Positions 28,019-36,858 of a stretch of 64,000 nt of DNA are shown here, one piece after another. The notes beneath the pieces are model-generated. The model searched no databases. It was not told the DNA's origin and was given only the letters and a program-made list of their open reading frames with translations. Each line of letters starts with the position of its first letter. Within the stretch, counting starts at the first letter, position 1. The translations under genes were made by a program, and so were the position numbers. The stretch lies in NCBI RefSeq assembly GCF_011074955.1, contig NZ_WUQJ01000004.1:186001-250000 (forward strand), given 5' to 3'. The stretch comes from Marinobacter caseinilyticus (GTDB lineage Bacteria; Pseudomonadota; Gammaproteobacteria; Pseudomonadales; Oleiphilaceae).

Positions 28019-29353
28019 TCACAGTGCACAGGTTCGAAAACCGGTATAGGCATCGTTTCGTTGTGGCAGGTAGGCCTGACGATAGCTGCCTCGGATTAGC
28101 ATGGATGACGTGGCGCACCCGCCGCCCTTGGCGACTTTATGATCGCCAAATTGCAGTGTCGACATGTATGGGTACATGTCCACTGAAAAACCGTCATAAG
28201 GCAGAAACTGGCTGCAGGTCCACTCCCAGGCGGTACCCAGCATCTGGCGGCAACCGAATGGACTGTCGCCGGCGGGCAGGGCCGACACCGGCAGCTGCGC
28301 CATGAGGCCAGCGTCCATATCGACCCGCTGAGCATCCGGCCCATCGCCCCAGGGAAATCGCCGGAACGGCTCACCTGGTCGGTTGCCCAGCGCAGCCGCT
28401 TCCCATTCATACTCGCTTGGGAGTCGACGACCGGCCCAGGCACAATAGGCTTCCGCCTCCCAGTAGCTGACGTGCGTGACTGGAAACTCAGTCTGCAGGG
28501 GTCGCCATTGATCGAACAGTTTTTCCTGCCACTGACCGTCTTGCAAACGCCAGTACAAGGGGTGCTCTGCCTGTCGTGGCAGTGGTTGTCGCTGCCCTTC
28601 CACCAGCGCAACGTCCTGTTCCGTCGCCAGCCATTTACGCCCTCCGAATGACCAGAACTCAGGACGTTGATAACCCCCCGCTTCAACAAACGCCAGAAAC
28701 TGCCCGTTGGACACCAGGGTGCGTGCGATCTCAAACGGCGCCAGTGCCACGGTGAATCGTGGTTTCTCGTTATCGAAGGCAAAATCGTCGGTGGCGAAAG
28801 CCGGCGACTGCGCCGGCATGCCGATCACATACTCGCCGCCAGGAATCCGGGCATCGCCCTCGGGCAATTCGGCCGGCACTGGCGTCGCCGTATGGGTGCC
28901 CGGTGGCGCTGGGTAGCCGACGGTCTGGCGGCACCAGGTCATTGATTCGATGTGCATATTCTGATGCATAATGGCATAGCGATACAGGTAGCTGTCAGCG
29001 TCGGTCAATGGCGTCGAGATCAGTCGCTGCTCAATCCGATCAAAGATGGCATTGGCGTAATGCCGGGTATCGGCTTTGCCGGGAAACAGCCCCGGCTGCC
29101 ATCGGTCTTTGTGGTCGATGTGAAAGGAGTCCCATAGCTCATCCATTGCTGGATCAAAACTGGGCACGCCATCCAGTTTGGCCAGAATAAAGACCTCATA
29201 GAAGAACGCCGCATGCCCGAGTTCCCACAGCGGCGGGTTTACACCCGGATGATAGGGCACCAGCAATTGATCATCGGACAAGCTGTCGACCAGCGCCAGT
29301 GATCGCGCCCGAGTTGTATTCAGGGCGTCCAGCAACAACTCTTGTTCGTGCAT
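28019..29353 (-). CDS. Non-heme iron sulfoxide synthase, EgtB/OvoA/SenA family
   Basis: A 444-residue protein with an N-terminal DinB-like helical domain supplying the iron ligands (H47 in PLWELGHAAFF; H130 and H134 in the HxxxHxE motif HQNMHIE) and a C-terminal formylglycine-generating-enzyme-like domain (VTHVSYWEAEAYCAWAGRRLPSE, GTAWEWTCSQF, RGSYRQAYLPQRNDAYTGFRTC). The family joins a thiol or selenol donor to a histidine imidazole. N-terminal details look closer to EgtB/SenA than to classical OvoA, yet the partner is an OvoA-type methyltransferase. Substrates are therefore uncertain. Confidence 0.82.
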   Translation of the reverse strand: MHEQELLLDALNTTRARSLALVDSLSDDQLLVPYHPGVNPPLWELGHAAFFYEVFILAKLDGVPSFDPAMDELWDSFHIDHKDRWQPGLFPGKADTRHYANAIFDRIEQRLISTPLTDADSYLYRYAIMHQNMHIESMTWCRQTVGYPAPPGTHTATPVPAELPEGDARIPGGEYVIGMPAQSPAFATDDFAFDNEKPRFTVALAPFEIARTLVSNGQFLAFVEAGGYQRPEFWSFGGRKWLATEQDVALVEGQRQPLPRQAEHPLYWRLQDGQWQEKLFDQWRPLQTEFPVTHVSYWEAEAYCAWAGRRLPSEYEWEAAALGNRPGEPFRRFPWGDGPDAQRVDMDAGLMAQLPVSALPAGDSPFGCRQMLGTAWEWTCSQFLPYDGFSVDMYPYMSTLQFGDHKVAKGGGCATSSMLIRGSYRQAYLPQRNDAYTGFRTCAL

Positions 29354-29531
29354 GGCTCGTCAACCACCTCAATTCCGCGGGTTTCCGCCGCACCGTGGCG
29401 GCAGCTGTTGTACCTACGCTCAGATTATCACAGTGGATTCCGTGGATTACCGCTCAATCGCAGGTCGCTCGCCCGGTTCAGTCCACAACATTGGCCCACC
29501 GCCCACCGTGTTTGGACCGCCAGGTCGCTGT

Positions 29532-30053
29532 TCATTCTAGCGAGCCGCCCCGGTGCGGGCCATGTCTGCCCGGCACAGGGCTACCGCGTCGGTTACCCTG
29601 CCCGCCCTTGTCGCTTGTATTCGCCGGGGCCATGCGGCCCAGTTCGTCGAGAATACCCCAATCACGGGTCGCTCGATCGCGCCCGCACGGGGCCCGAATC
29701 CACTGTAACGGTGATGTCAGCGGCGTCAGCTCCCACATGCGCAAGCGAACAGGCTCGGGGTGGTCGTCCAGCAATGCATTGACGTCACCACAGCGCGCCT
29801 CGGGATTGTCCCTCAGCGCCAACAGCTGACGCACCGCATCAAGGGTCCTGTCGAGCGAGCGGCAATTGCCAATAAACCGAAGGCGGTTAACGTACCCTGA
29901 GCGGTAGTCACGATAATTGCTTGCGCTGCGCGTGGGCGCAACCAATAGCCCGTTACGCTCATAGTACCGGATGGTTTCCTGGCTGTGGCCCGTTTTACGA
30001 GCCAGTTTGCCTTTACGAACAGTAGGTGTCCCGTTGGGCAATACCGCGGCCAT
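29532..30053 (-). CDS. Divergent MerR-family regulator (CadR/PbrR-like), possibly decaying
   Basis: A 173-residue frame with a recognisable MerR helix-turn-helix (GKLARKTGHSQETIRYYERNGLLVAPTRSASNYRDY) and a linker helix (NCRSLDRTLDAVRQLLALRD). One metal-binding Cys is kept (EARCGDVNALLDDH), a second lies in PCGRDRATRD, but the expected third Cys (before GILDEL) is Trp. The segment after DDH is unusually divergent and the tail is long and low-complexity. Metal sensing may be lost. It begins 35 bases after the SLC13 gene on the same strand. No efflux gene is adjacent. Confidence 0.5.
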   Translation of the reverse strand: MAAVLPNGTPTVRKGKLARKTGHSQETIRYYERNGLLVAPTRSASNYRDYRSGYVNRLRFIGNCRSLDRTLDAVRQLLALRDNPEARCGDVNALLDDHPEPVRLRMWELTPLTSPLQWIRAPCGRDRATRDWGILDELGRMAPANTSDKGGQGNRRGSPVPGRHGPHRGGSLE

Positions 30054-30087
30054 CACCCTGTGCCACTGTCGCTGTTCAATATTGTCG

Positions 30088-31866
30088 CTATGTCCAAACC
30101 CACAAAATGACGGGGATGGCACTGGCGGCCACCAGCAGTGATAACGGCAGGCCCAGGCGCCAGTAATCACCAAACTGGTAGCCTCCGGGCTCCATCACCA
30201 ACGCATTCGATTGGTGGCCAATCGGGGTCATAAAGGCGCAGGACGCGCCAATGGCGACCGCCATCAGTACCGGGTCGGCCGAGATCGCCAGTTGCTTGGA
30301 GAGACTGATCGCAATGGGTGCCACGATAATGGCTGCCGCCGCGTTATTGACGATGTTGGACAGCAGCATGGTGCCGATCAAGACCATGCCAAGCACCCCG
30401 GCGAGCGACAGGTTGCCACCGAGTGCGAACATCTGATCGGCGATCAAGTCGGCCCCGCCGGTGGTTTCCAGTGCCTGGCCAACCGGAATCATGGCCGCCA
30501 GCAGTACGATAATCGACCAATCAATGCTCCGGTAGGCCTCCACCGGGGTGATCAGCCCCACCAATACCATAGCGACACCCGCCCCCACCAGCGCAATGGC
30601 TGCCGGCAGCCAACCCGCGACAATGATGACCAGAGCCGCCGCAAATACACCCGTCGCAAGCAAGGTTCTGCGGGGGCTGCCAAACCGCAAACCGCGTTCC
30701 GCCAGCGGCAAACAGCCCAGTGCCGACATCGCATCCGGTAGGGTGTCTTCGGGACCTTGCACCAGCAGGATATCCCCGGCGTTGAAGTTGATATTGCCGA
30801 CCCGCTTGTTCAGGCGCTGACCCTGACGAGCGACGGCAATGACGTTCATGCCATAACGCTCGCGCAGATTAAGCCGGTTGGAGCTGTGTCCTATCAGCTG
30901 GGAATCGGTGGTGATCACCACTTCCGCCAGAGTCACATCGCCCTCACCCAGGCTGTCGCGGTCATCGTCACTGTCTTCCGCCAGCTCCAGCCCCGGCACC
31001 TCGAGCAGTTGCTGCAAACTGGCCGTATCGGCCTGCACCAGGAGAATATCCCCGGCTCGCAAGACCTCGAACGTTGACGGCGCCAATTGGCGCTGCTTGT
31101 CCCGTACCAGCCCCACCGCCACGACATCCGCGTCGCTGTCCGTGCGCTTCAACAAGCCGTGCAATGTCTGGCCGGCCACCGCCGATTTCTCGGTCAGTCT
31201 GATTTCGGTAATGTAGTCCCCTACGCTGAACAGATCGCTACCCTCGGAATGTTCTCGCCGGCACGGCGTAAAGCGCCACCCAAGCAGCGCAATAAATACC
31301 AGGCCTGCCAGGGTAATCGCCGCCCCGACCGGTAAGAAATCAAACATGCCAAACGGCTCGCCCGCTACTTGTTGACGGTACGAGGCGATAATGATGTTCG
31401 GGGGCGTGCCGATTAGTGTCATGGTGCCACCCAGCAACGAGCCAAATGCCAGCGGCATCAGCAGTAACGACGGTGAACGACCGGCCTGACGCGACATCCA
31501 GACCGCCACGGGCATCAACAATGCCAGAGCACCCACGTTGTTCATGAACCCGGAGCAAAGCGCCACAATGGCCGTCAACGTGGTGACCTGAGCCACCGGG
31601 TGGTGGCCTACCCTGCCGAGAAACTTGGCAATGCTGTCGACCACGCCGGCCTGTATCAGCCCCTGACTGATCACCAGCACTGCCGCCACGGTGATCACTG
31701 CCGGATGTCCAAAACCTGCAAAAACGGCATCCCGGGGCACCAGCCCGGCAACGGCAACCGTTAACAACGCCAGCAGAGCGACCACGTCAAATCGCCACCG
31801 ATTCCAGGCGAACAAGCCCAGGGTTGCCGCCAATACTCCAAACACAATACCCTGCTCCGCGGTCAA
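30088..31866 (-). CDS. SLC13/DASS-family permease with two RCK_C (TrkA-C) domains
   Basis: A 592-residue transporter: membrane helices in two blocks (about residues 5-190 and 395-590) flank two cytosolic TrkA-C regulatory domains (about 205-290 and 300-380, each ending like AGDILLVQ). Motifs include SGFMNNVGALALLMPVA, IGTPPNIIIASY and LLSNIVNNAAAAIIVAPIA. Such proteins move sulfate, dicarboxylates or other anions. The substrate is not predictable. It starts at TTG with GGAGG 5 bases upstream. Confidence 0.88.
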   Translation of the reverse strand: MTAEQGIVFGVLAATLGLFAWNRWRFDVVALLALLTVAVAGLVPRDAVFAGFGHPAVITVAAVLVISQGLIQAGVVDSIAKFLGRVGHHPVAQVTTLTAIVALCSGFMNNVGALALLMPVAVWMSRQAGRSPSLLLMPLAFGSLLGGTMTLIGTPPNIIIASYRQQVAGEPFGMFDFLPVGAAITLAGLVFIALLGWRFTPCRREHSEGSDLFSVGDYITEIRLTEKSAVAGQTLHGLLKRTDSDADVVAVGLVRDKQRQLAPSTFEVLRAGDILLVQADTASLQQLLEVPGLELAEDSDDDRDSLGEGDVTLAEVVITTDSQLIGHSSNRLNLRERYGMNVIAVARQGQRLNKRVGNINFNAGDILLVQGPEDTLPDAMSALGCLPLAERGLRFGSPRRTLLATGVFAAALVIIVAGWLPAAIALVGAGVAMVLVGLITPVEAYRSIDWSIIVLLAAMIPVGQALETTGGADLIADQMFALGGNLSLAGVLGMVLIGTMLLSNIVNNAAAAIIVAPIAISLSKQLAISADPVLMAVAIGASCAFMTPIGHQSNALVMEPGGYQFGDYWRLGLPLSLLVAASAIPVILWVWT

Positions 31867-31936
31867 TGCAGCCTCCCAAATGACGATGAATGGTGTACGC
31901 TAAAGCCCTGTTTCAAAAGCAAGGTGAACCCGACCC

Positions 31937-32458
31937 ATGACCGAACGACACGCCAAGCCCGTCGCCGCATCCGCCATCGAGAAACACGTCTACAAGGTGT
32001 TTCCCAACGACATGAATGCGCACAACACCGTGTTTGGCGGCATGATTATGGCCAAATGCGACCGTTTGGCACTGGTTGTGGCCGAGCGCCATTCCGGTCA
32101 CGTCTGCGTGACCGCCTCGGTCGACTCTATCCATTTTCGCGCCCCCGCCAAAGGCAATGATACGTTGTTGTTCAGCCTAGCCCTGAATCGCAGTTGGCGC
32201 TCGTCGATGGAAATCGGGGCCCGGGTCATGGCCGAGAACAGCTACACCGGAGAAGTGCGCCACATCCTGTCGGCCTTCTTTACCTTTGTCGCGCTTGATA
32301 AGGACGACAAGCCCGTGGACGTTGTCGAGGTCTTACCGGAAACCGACGAGCAGCAACGACGCTTCGACAATGCGGACATTCGTCGCAACCACCGTCTGGC
32401 CATGCGCAACGAATTGTCGGAAACCAACGGAGCCGGTCGCAAGCCTGCGCCCTCGTAA
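31937..32458 (+). CDS. Acyl-CoA thioesterase (YciA/BFIT hotdog family)
   Basis: A 173-residue hotdog-fold thioesterase with VFPNDMNAHNTVFGGMIMAKCDRLA, containing the conserved Asn-Asp-to-Gly-Gly active-site segment, followed by VCVTASVDSIHFRAPAKGNDTL. It hydrolyses acyl-CoA to free acid and CoA. It is divergent from the SLC13 gene with a 70-bp gap. Confidence 0.88.
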   Translation: MTERHAKPVAASAIEKHVYKVFPNDMNAHNTVFGGMIMAKCDRLALVVAERHSGHVCVTASVDSIHFRAPAKGNDTLLFSLALNRSWRSSMEIGARVMAENSYTGEVRHILSAFFTFVALDKDDKPVDVVEVLPETDEQQRRFDNADIRRNHRLAMRNELSETNGAGRKPAPS

Positions 32459-32538
32459 GTGTCAACATTTCTTACATATTTCGCACCGCACAACCGCACA
32501 CCGCACGCAGGCTCATAAAACTAAAAGACTTTCTGGAA

Positions 32539-32554
32539 TGGCATGTAAAATGCT
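32539..32554 (+). promoter_or_regulatory. Possible sigma-54 promoter upstream of the VpsR-like gene
   Basis: TGGCATG at 32539-32545 and ATGCT at 32550-32554 place the GG and GC dinucleotides exactly 10 bases apart, as in -24/-12 promoters. Two of the usual consensus positions differ. It lies about 150 bases upstream of the start at 32701. A chance match cannot be excluded. Confidence 0.3.
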
Positions 32555-32700
32555 CGACTACTTGTCGCGTATTCGGCCTGTTATGCCGCGGCGTAGTCGC
32601 GGATGTTGCTCGGGCGGCAGGATACGCGACAGTCATGTTTCAGACAGAGGTTGCCGATAAGCAGCAGTACCTGACAACGGATGTTTTAGGAGGTCGTGCC

Positions 32701-34106
32701 ATGCTGGCAAAAAGACCGCTGCTTTGGCTGTCCCCCAGCCCCGGCCGGACGCTTTCGGACCTGCCCCGGCTGCCCGGCTGGGAAATCAGTTCGTTTGATC
32801 TGCTTGGTCCGCCTCCCGCTGTTTTACCGACTCTTCCTGACATTCGGGTTGGTCTGCTCGACCTGCGCCAATACCAAACCAGTCGCTCGGCGCACCTTGA
32901 GAAGTGGATCGAAAGCCTTGCACCGGCTACCTGGGCGGCTTTGCTCAGCCAACCACCAGCAGAAGACGCCCAACTCCAATCGGTGATCGCTTCCCATTGC
33001 GCGGATTACCACACCTGGCCCTGCGACTCTGAACGGCTGGCGGCGGTACTCGGCCATTTTTGGGGCATGGCCGATCTCAAGGCCCACATCAACGACTCGG
33101 CGGAGGAGAGTTTTCAAAAATACTCGCTGTCGGGGCGCTCATCGGCTATTCGTAACACCCGGGCGCGGTTACAGCGTTTTGCCCAGACCCTGGAACCGGT
33201 GCTTATTTTTGGTGAAAGCGGCACCGGCAGAACCGCCGCCGCCCACTTCATCCATCGTCGCTCGCCCGTTCGCCAGGGGCCACTGGTGACGGTCAACTGC
33301 GCCACGTTGCCGACGTCTTTGACTCAAAGTGAATTGTTCGGCTATGAAAAAGGCGCATTTACCCACGCCTTTTCATCCCGTCCCGGCCGCATTGAAGCCG
33401 CACACGGGGGCACATTGCTGCTGCTGGGTATCGATGAGTTGACGCTGGAGCAGCAGTCCATTTTGCTGCGGTTTTTGCAGGAAGGTCAGGTTGAACGGAT
33501 CGGCAGTCAGCAGGTTCGCACCGTCAATGCCCGCATCATTGCAACCAGTTCCACATCGCTGCAGAGCCTGATCGAGGCCGGTCGTTTTCGGGCTGACGTC
33601 TTTTATCGCCTGGGCGGGCTGGATATTCGACTGCCGGCACTCCGGGAACGTCTTGACGATGTGCCCATGCTCACCGAATTCATCACCCGATTGCATTCGG
33701 ACACCGCCCCCAAGCCACCCGGAAACTCAGTAAGGCGGCGCTGCGCTGTCTCTGCAGGTACCAATGGCCCGGCAACCTCCATGAACTTCGAAACTGCCTG
33801 CGTCAGGCCATGCTGCTCAGCGACCACCCGATTCTGCACCCGGAAGACCTGAGCGTCACCACCTATCCGGCAACGGTTACCACCCCGACGAAAGTGACTC
33901 TGGCGGAGTACCGGGCGCGTGCCGAACAAGAAGCGGTGGCACACTGCCTGGCGTTGACCCGTCATAACGTCTCAGCGGCCGCAAGATTGCTGGATATCTC
34001 ACGCGTGTCGCTCTACCGCATGATGAAACGGCAGGAAACGAAACCGGCCTGCAGGCCGACCACAAAACCTCTCATTTACTCATCGCAGCAAGGAGAATCC
34101 ACATGA
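32701..34106 (+). pseudogene. VpsR-like AAA+/Fis-type regulator, interrupted by one frameshift
   Basis: The reading frame from ATG 32701 (perfect AGGAGGT 7 bases upstream) encodes an N-terminal VpsR-like receiver domain lacking phosphorylation residues, then an AAA+ domain (Walker A GESGTGRT with Lys replaced by Arg; GAFTHA in place of GAFTGA). At about 33715-33725 (Lys-Pro-Pro codons) the frame breaks. One extra base there would restore RKLSKAALRCLCRYQWPGNLHELRN and the C-terminal Fis-type helix-turn-helix (NVSAAARLLDISRVSLYRM), which ends at 34106. The intact product would be about 468 residues. VpsR is a c-di-GMP-responsive biofilm regulator. A sequencing error is as likely as a true mutation. 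Confidence 0.75.
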
Positions 34107-35149
34107 CTCAGTGGCAACGATGTTCTGTTGTGGTCGTCGTGGGGCTCGCCTCCACCGTCGTCATGGCAGCGCCCGAAGACAGCGATTCCAACGAAAGCCA
34201 GCGAGCGGAAAAGGCCAGCGAAATAGCCTCTATCACCACGGATCGGGGCATCGTCACCGAACCGGGCAGGTTCATCATCGAGCCGTCTTTTTCCCACGCC
34301 CACAGCAACTCCACACTGGTGGCCATAGAAGGTTACACCGTAATACCCGCCCTGCTGGTCGGATTGATCAACATTTCTGAGGTTCAACGAGACATCTTCG
34401 TGGGCGCCCTGTCGCTCAAGTACGGTTTTACCAGCCGGTTCGAAGCCAGTGTCCGCATCCCCTACCTGTCCGTTCATGAGGACCTGCGCGAGCGACAGGC
34501 GTTTCAGGGCACGCCAGTGGACACTTTGAGAGAGTCTTCCGGCGAAGGGCTGGGCGACATTGAAGCCTCCATCCGGTATCAATTCAACGATGGCCTGGAT
34601 GGCTGGCCCTATACCATTGGCAACTTCCGGGTCAAAGCACCCACCGGCGAAGGGCCTTTTGATGTGGAGCAGCGCACGCTTGAGGACAGCCAGGGCAACC
34701 CGATTGGCGTTGCGTTCGCGGAACGGCCCACTGGGTCCGGATTCTGGTCCTTCGAACCCGGACTTTCCTTTATTTTTCCCTCCGATCCCGCCGTTTTGTT
34801 CGGCAATATCAGTTATGTATGGACATTAAAACAGGACGAAGGCTTTGCCAACGGCGGCACCGTCAATCCCGGCAACATCGTGCGGTTTGGCTTTGGCATG
34901 GGGTTCGCGTTCAATGAAAAAACGTCGTTCAGCCTTGGCTACGATCACGCTGTGATTCAGAAAACCGATCGCGAGTTTGACCAGAATTTTCTGGATACCA
35001 GCTTTGAGCGCATTCAAGTCGGCTCACTCGCATTCGGGCTCTCGCAACGATTGACCCCAGACACGAGCTTGAGTCTGACGGTTAGCATTGGTGTCACAGA
35101 ACAGGCACCCAACAGCGAAATCACGGTCCGGCTGCCTATCGCTTTTTAA
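34103..35149 (+). CDS. fapF: FapF-like outer-membrane beta-barrel secretion pore
   Basis: A 348-residue exported protein (signal VVVVGLASTVVMAA) with a short charged N-terminal stretch (EDSDSNESQRAEKASEIA) and a beta-barrel ending in Phe (VRLPIAF). Segments such as VAIEGYTVIPALLVGLINISEVQRD, SGEGLGDIEASIRYQ, FIFPSDPAVLFGNISYVW and FSLGYDHAVIQKT match what I recall of FapF, the trimeric pore that exports Fap amyloid subunits in Pseudomonas. It is shorter than FapF (about 430 residues) because the N-terminal coiled-coil region is reduced. The ATG overlaps the regulator's stop (ATGA), with AAGGAG 8 bases upstream. Confidence 0.82.
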   Translation: MTQWQRCSVVVVVGLASTVVMAAPEDSDSNESQRAEKASEIASITTDRGIVTEPGRFIIEPSFSHAHSNSTLVAIEGYTVIPALLVGLINISEVQRDIFVGALSLKYGFTSRFEASVRIPYLSVHEDLRERQAFQGTPVDTLRESSGEGLGDIEASIRYQFNDGLDGWPYTIGNFRVKAPTGEGPFDVEQRTLEDSQGNPIGVAFAERPTGSGFWSFEPGLSFIFPSDPAVLFGNISYVWTLKQDEGFANGGTVNPGNIVRFGFGMGFAFNEKTSFSLGYDHAVIQKTDREFDQNFLDTSFERIQVGSLAFGLSQRLTPDTSLSLTVSIGVTEQAPNSEITVRLPIAF

Positions 35150-35202
35150 ATGGCACACCTGACGCTCCGCTCTTCGTAATCGCCGCCATCGCGGAATCCG
35201 CT

Positions 35203-35742
35203 TCAGCGACCGGGCGATTGCAGGAAAGGATCACCGAACGTTTCGGGCATCCGCTGGAAGGTGCCAACATTGTTCAATTCGATATTGAGCGCACGGATAT
35301 TCTGAATAACCGCGCCATCAAGATTGTTCTGTATTTGGGTCAGCCAGCCGGAGTTGAGGGTCCTATTGGTTGCAACGAGGGTGCTTTGTTCATGTTGCGA
35401 GCCAGGCACCACAACGAATGTTTCAAGATTGTGTTTAATCTGCGCTTGCGAGGGCGACAGCGCCTGATTCAGATTTGGAATCATCAAGCGGTTCACGACC
35501 AGCGTTTCACCATTGACCGAAACAACCTGCTCCAGGCCGATGGAGATTTCCAGGTTATCCAGCAGAAATCCTCCGCGCTGGGTATCCAGCACCGCATCGT
35601 CCAGTGCCGGAGTGGGCAGTGGCAGCTCGGCGTGCGCCGGCGGCAATAAAACCATGCCCGCAATCACCGTGAGCAACAGCGCGGGCGAAATGCGCGGTAG
35701 CCTGCTGGCGCTTATTGATGTGCATTGACTGTCCATTGTCAT
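35203..35742 (-). CDS. FapE-like exported protein
   Basis: A predicted 179-residue protein with a signal peptide ending AHA (about residue 38), then a domain beginning LDTQRGGFLLDNLEISIGLEQVVSVNGE. The ATG overlaps the stop of the C39 peptidase gene (TGATG), which fixes the start. Position directly after a FapD-like peptidase and the QRGGF-type segment suggest FapE, a minor fibre-associated component of the Fap system. The match is by context and recollection of the family rather than a defining motif. Confidence 0.6.
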   Translation of the reverse strand: MTMDSQCTSISASRLPRISPALLLTVIAGMVLLPPAHAELPLPTPALDDAVLDTQRGGFLLDNLEISIGLEQVVSVNGETLVVNRLMIPNLNQALSPSQAQIKHNLETFVVVPGSQHEQSTLVATNRTLNSGWLTQIQNNLDGAVIQNIRALNIELNNVGTFQRMPETFGDPFLQSPGR

Positions 35743-36440
35743 CACCAATCGATACTTGAAGACCATTGAGGGAGTATGTACCCCAACGACTGTCCGTTGG
35801 GGTCGCCACCATGATACACCGGGGCTCTGGCAACCTGCTGCCAGTCTTCACGCCGATTAAAGGCGCCGCGGCCCTGAGTTAATTGGTTGCGAATGGCAAA
35901 GGCAATGCCATCCCACTGGCGTGCGAAGGCATCCCGGGAATACACCTTGAGACCACGCGCCGGATCGCCGACCAAAACGTCCTGATCGCTGATGCCTTTG
36001 ACCACCACAAAGTGGCGGAAACCATCCACATTCATCAATACGATCAGCGGCAATCCAACCTGTTGCCGAAGCCCCGACAACGACAGCCTGAAACCATCGG
36101 CCCGATACCCCTGACCAGCAAGATAACGCTTCATGTCGAGCATGGAGAAGCCTTCCTGGCGAACCTTGTCCTTGTCGGCGTTCGCCAGCATGGATTCAAA
36201 TACGGCGTGTTCCGTGACCTGCTGCCCATAGTGGAATGACAGCAGCGACGCCAGCGCCGCAGATCCACAGCTGTAGTCGTATTCTTGCCGCATGATGGTT
36301 GAGAAACGCTGTTCCTGGAAACTGACCACGTCCATTGTGATCTGTCCGCCAATGCCGGGGACCTGAACCGAGCCCCCATAGGCGCAGGGCCATGGCAGGC
36401 AAAACAGCAAACTCATTGCGACCACTGTTTTCCCGTCCAC
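35742..36440 (-). CDS. fapD: FapD-like C39-family cysteine peptidase
   Basis: A 232-residue exported peptidase with a signal peptide (VVAMSLLFCLPWPCAYG) and a C39 fold: catalytic Cys58 in QEYDYSCGSAALASLL, His143 in GFRHFVVVKG, and Asp159 in LVGDPARGLK. FapD is the C39 peptidase of the Pseudomonas Fap amyloid operon. Unlike bacteriocin exporters it has no ABC domains. It starts at GTG, with AAGGAGG placed over the stop of the upstream gene, and is translationally coupled to the FapE-like gene. Confidence 0.85.
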   Translation of the reverse strand: MDGKTVVAMSLLFCLPWPCAYGGSVQVPGIGGQITMDVVSFQEQRFSTIMRQEYDYSCGSAALASLLSFHYGQQVTEHAVFESMLANADKDKVRQEGFSMLDMKRYLAGQGYRADGFRLSLSGLRQQVGLPLIVLMNVDGFRHFVVVKGISDQDVLVGDPARGLKVYSRDAFARQWDGIAFAIRNQLTQGRGAFNRREDWQQVARAPVYHGGDPNGQSLGYILPQWSSSIDW

Positions 36441-36451
36441 GGCCCCCTCCT

Positions 36452-36802
36452 TCAGCGGTTGATTAACACGTTAATCTGGGTACTTTCCTGGATCACAACC
36501 TGGTTGCCTGTATTCTGAATAACCGTGGCTACGCCGTTCATGTGTTCAAACGCATTGCCCGCAATCGTGTTGTCTCCGGTAACGACCTGGCCGGACAGAC
36601 TGTTGTTTGACAGCGTTGCATTCTGCTCGGTGTCATTCACCTGCCACTGCACCGGCAACCCCTGTCGCCCACTGGCCTCGGCCAACTGATGTTGCGACAC
36701 CGGTACAATATCCAACAACTCCTCGGCAACCAGCCAATCCACCGGCACGATCATCAGTGCGATCAGGATGAAACTGCGTTTCAATCCGCCAGCTTTGCCC
36801 AT
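36452..36802 (-). CDS. Small exported Fap-cluster protein with amyloid-like motif
   Basis: A predicted 116-residue protein starting MGKAGGLKRSFILIALMIV, with a signal-like helix ending near VAEE. The C-terminal part has an Asn/Gln/Gly-rich stretch (GNAFEHMNGVATVIQNTGNQ, then VVIQESTQINVLIN) that resembles the G-x-x-x-I-x-Q-x-x-G-N core of Fap and curlin subunits. GGGAGGA lies upstream of the chosen ATG. It may correspond to FapA or FapB, and I cannot decide between them. It lies between the repeat protein and the FapD-like peptidase. Confidence 0.65.
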   Translation of the reverse strand: MGKAGGLKRSFILIALMIVPVDWLVAEELLDIVPVSQHQLAEASGRQGLPVQWQVNDTEQNATLSNNSLSGQVVTGDNTIAGNAFEHMNGVATVIQNTGNQVVIQESTQINVLINR

Positions 36803-36858
36803 GACGGTTCCTCCCGAACCGGTGGCCGCACCCATTACCGGGTGCGGCCAAACAGCGC

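Noticed and set aside
28019-29353. Naming the synthase ovoA, egtB or senA outright
   Set aside because: Features are mixed: the N-terminal half resembles EgtB/SenA, but the neighbour is an OvoA-type methyltransferase. A phylogeny is needed, so only the family is given.
32635-32700. Extended N-terminus of the VpsR-like regulator from an ATG at 32635
   Set aside because: A perfect AGGAGGT lies 7 bases before the ATG at 32701, and the upstream residues do not match the family start.
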